Shown: in pieces, positions 63,163-64,000 of the stretch
How the letters are laid out: each line of letters starts with the position of its first letter
How positions within the stretch are numbered: the stretch's first letter is position 1
DNA from: Rossellomorea sp. SC111
Lineage (GTDB): Bacteria > Bacillota > Bacilli > Bacillales > Bacillaceae_B
Assembly: GCF_024733565.1 (NCBI RefSeq)
Contig: NZ_JANIOC010000012.1
Span: forward strand, 94,113 to 158,112
Length of the DNA stretch: 64,000 nt
Direction: 5' to 3'
Program-made: the position numbers and the translations under genes
Notes under the pieces: generated by a model
The model's input: only the letters and a program-made list of their open reading frames with translations
The model's database searches: none
What the model was told of the DNA's origin: nothing

Positions 63163-63585
63163 ATAAGTTTCGAACTTCTTCATCGCCTTCGTCAACCTGT
63201 GATCCGGATTTCGGAAATACGTGCGGTTCACGATCCAAAACAGTACCGTCACCCCGATGAGATCCTTGGCGGCATCAATCATCGTGGAAGAACGATACGG
63301 AACGAAGGACTGATGGATCTCATCAATAAATCCATAAAAAATGGCTATCAGTGCAACCATGAAGTTCAATGTGAACCGCAGCCTTCCGTGTGCGAGGAGC
63401 GCGATGACAAACAATCCATATAAAATCCCGAACTCGACCAAGTGGAGGGACTCCTTGATGAACCGGTCCACCCCATCATCAGGGAACCGTAACACGGCAT
63501 CATCGGGATTACTTGACATGATCCAGATCAGAATCATATATAAGAAAGGTGCAGCCGTGAGCCCATATTTCGATAACTTTTTCAT
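63148..63585 (-). CDS. VanZ-like family membrane protein
   Basis: A 145-residue membrane protein with about four helices. Visible VanZ motifs: HLVEFGILYGLF and IFYGFIDEIHQSFVPYRSSTMIDAAKDLIG. Members include teicoplanin-resistance VanZ, but most are of unknown function. ATG 63585 has AAAGGACG upstream; the longer frame from 63672 is without a ribosome site. Confidence 0.83.
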   Translation of the reverse strand: MKKLSKYGLTAAPFLYMILIWIMSSNPDDAVLRFPDDGVDRFIKESLHLVEFGILYGLFVIALLAHGRLRFTLNFMVALIAIFYGFIDEIHQSFVPYRSSTMIDAAKDLIGVTVLFWIVNRTYFRNPDHRLTKAMKKFETYVKKD

Positions 63586-63731
63586 ATTGCCGTCGTCCTT
63601 TCTGTTTTTATTATTGTACCATGCAGGGTGATGACTGGAATCTCTTACATTGATATTTCCGAGGTTTGTCACAAGTTGATTAATTTCGAGCTTTTCATAT
63701 TTTAGTTATATTAGAACCTAATTCTTATAAG

Positions 63732-63928
63732 TTGATTGAAGCGGAAGGTGCTCGACTCCTGCGGGAAACGCTGGAGAGTTCGAAAATCGGAAGCGGCTTG
63801 ACCAGCCCCGACAAGCATAAGATGAATGGGCTAAGAAGGCGTCCTTTTGCCTTCTTGGACCATTTAGCTTATGACCTCGAGGGGCTAGCCGTTGTAGCTA
63901 AACATTGAGACCCCGCAGGGCAATGCAC
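63732..63928 (+). repeat. Composite A-in-B element, right end interrupted by an IS
   Basis: Left end, inner module and GAGACCCCGCAGGGCAATGC of the outer module are present and collinear with 28822; then the sequence breaks at ~63928 where an IS3-family end begins. About 55 bp of the outer module's right end is missing from the window. Confidence 0.85.
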
Positions 63929-64000
63929 TGGTCCCATAACGTTGGACACTTAAATTTCTAAGCAGCTAATTCAGTACTTACTCGATAAGCTACCGGACTT
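63929..64000 (-). mobile_element. IS3-family (IS150-like) insertion sequence, end
   Basis: Starts TGGTCCCATAACGTTGGACA, the type of terminal repeat seen in IS150-like elements, and continues into the transposase 3' end. Most of the element lies beyond the window. Confidence 0.7.
63958..64000 (-). CDS. IS3-family transposase OrfB, C-terminal fragment (cut by window)
   Basis: Read on the minus strand from base 63999 the codons give SPVAYRVSTELAA followed by TAG (63960-63958). SPxxYR close to the stop is the C-terminal hallmark of IS3-family OrfB integrase-like transposases. Only 13 residues are inside the window. Confidence 0.7.
   Translation of the reverse strand, partial: SPVAYRVSTELAA

Overview
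The window reads as chromosomal DNA of a spore-forming, low-to-mid GC member of the Bacillaceae. The spore genes (spo0F, spoIIR, spoIID, CotB-like coat genes), the F-type ATP synthase operon and the long collinearity with the Bacillus subtilis speB-argS-fadF-rpoE-pyrG-spo0F-fbaA-rho-prfA-ywl-glyA-upp-atp-murA-spoIID block all point there. The many dispersed palindromic repeats and the icmF cluster suggest a Bacillus sensu lato or Rossellomorea-like species rather than B. subtilis itself; that placement is inference.

Layout. 1-3.2 kb: 3' end of speB, ywiB, argS and a XapX-type membrane peptide. 3.3-5.4 kb (minus strand): uvsE and cls. 5.7-17.0 kb: a fatty-acid and branched-acid catabolic block of fadF, thiolase, 3-hydroxybutyryl-CoA dehydrogenase, two acyl-CoA dehydrogenases, a TetR regulator and the fused isobutyryl-CoA mutase icmF, with FadR-like operators upstream. 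17.7-20.3 kb: rpoE and pyrG, the latter behind a CTP-sensing attenuator. 20.5-24.3 kb: a SAM-I riboswitch followed by a three-gene sugar-type ABC importer. 24.4-33.1 kb: ywjG, spo0F, fbaA, tal, a second murA, glpX, rho, rpmE and tdk. 33.4-42.7 kb: a sporulation-type lipoprotein, prfA-prmC, spoIIR, ywlB, a cluster of DnaA boxes, ywlC (threonylcarbamoyl-AMP synthase), mntP, ywlE, a chemoreceptor, rpiB and ywlG. 43.1-46.5 kb: glyA, upp and mnaA. 47.1-54.3 kb: atpZ-atpI-atpBEFHAGDC. 54.3-57.8 kb (minus strand): Sm-like/CotB-like coat proteins and an ArsB/CitT-type permease with a 52-codon ORF overlapping its start. 58.7-63.6 kb: a Lys-rich 72-residue protein, ywzB, ywmB, murAA, spoIID and a VanZ-like gene. 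The right edge enters an IS3-family insertion sequence.

Most coding content is conserved housekeeping. What stands out is between genes. (i) A family of large inverted-repeat elements occurs in three architectures: a ~124-bp outer module alone, a ~127-bp inner module alone, and the inner module inserted at one fixed point in the outer module. The inner hairpin shows compensatory changes between copies, and one composite copy is interrupted by an IS3-family end. (ii) A 12-13 bp word, GAGGGACGGACC(T), occurs about a dozen times in both orientations, often paired to form the terminator stem. (iii) A ~90-bp repeat flanks acdA. (iv) Five perfect DnaA boxes plus near matches lie upstream of ywlC. 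No tRNA, rRNA, CRISPR array or defence system was seen.
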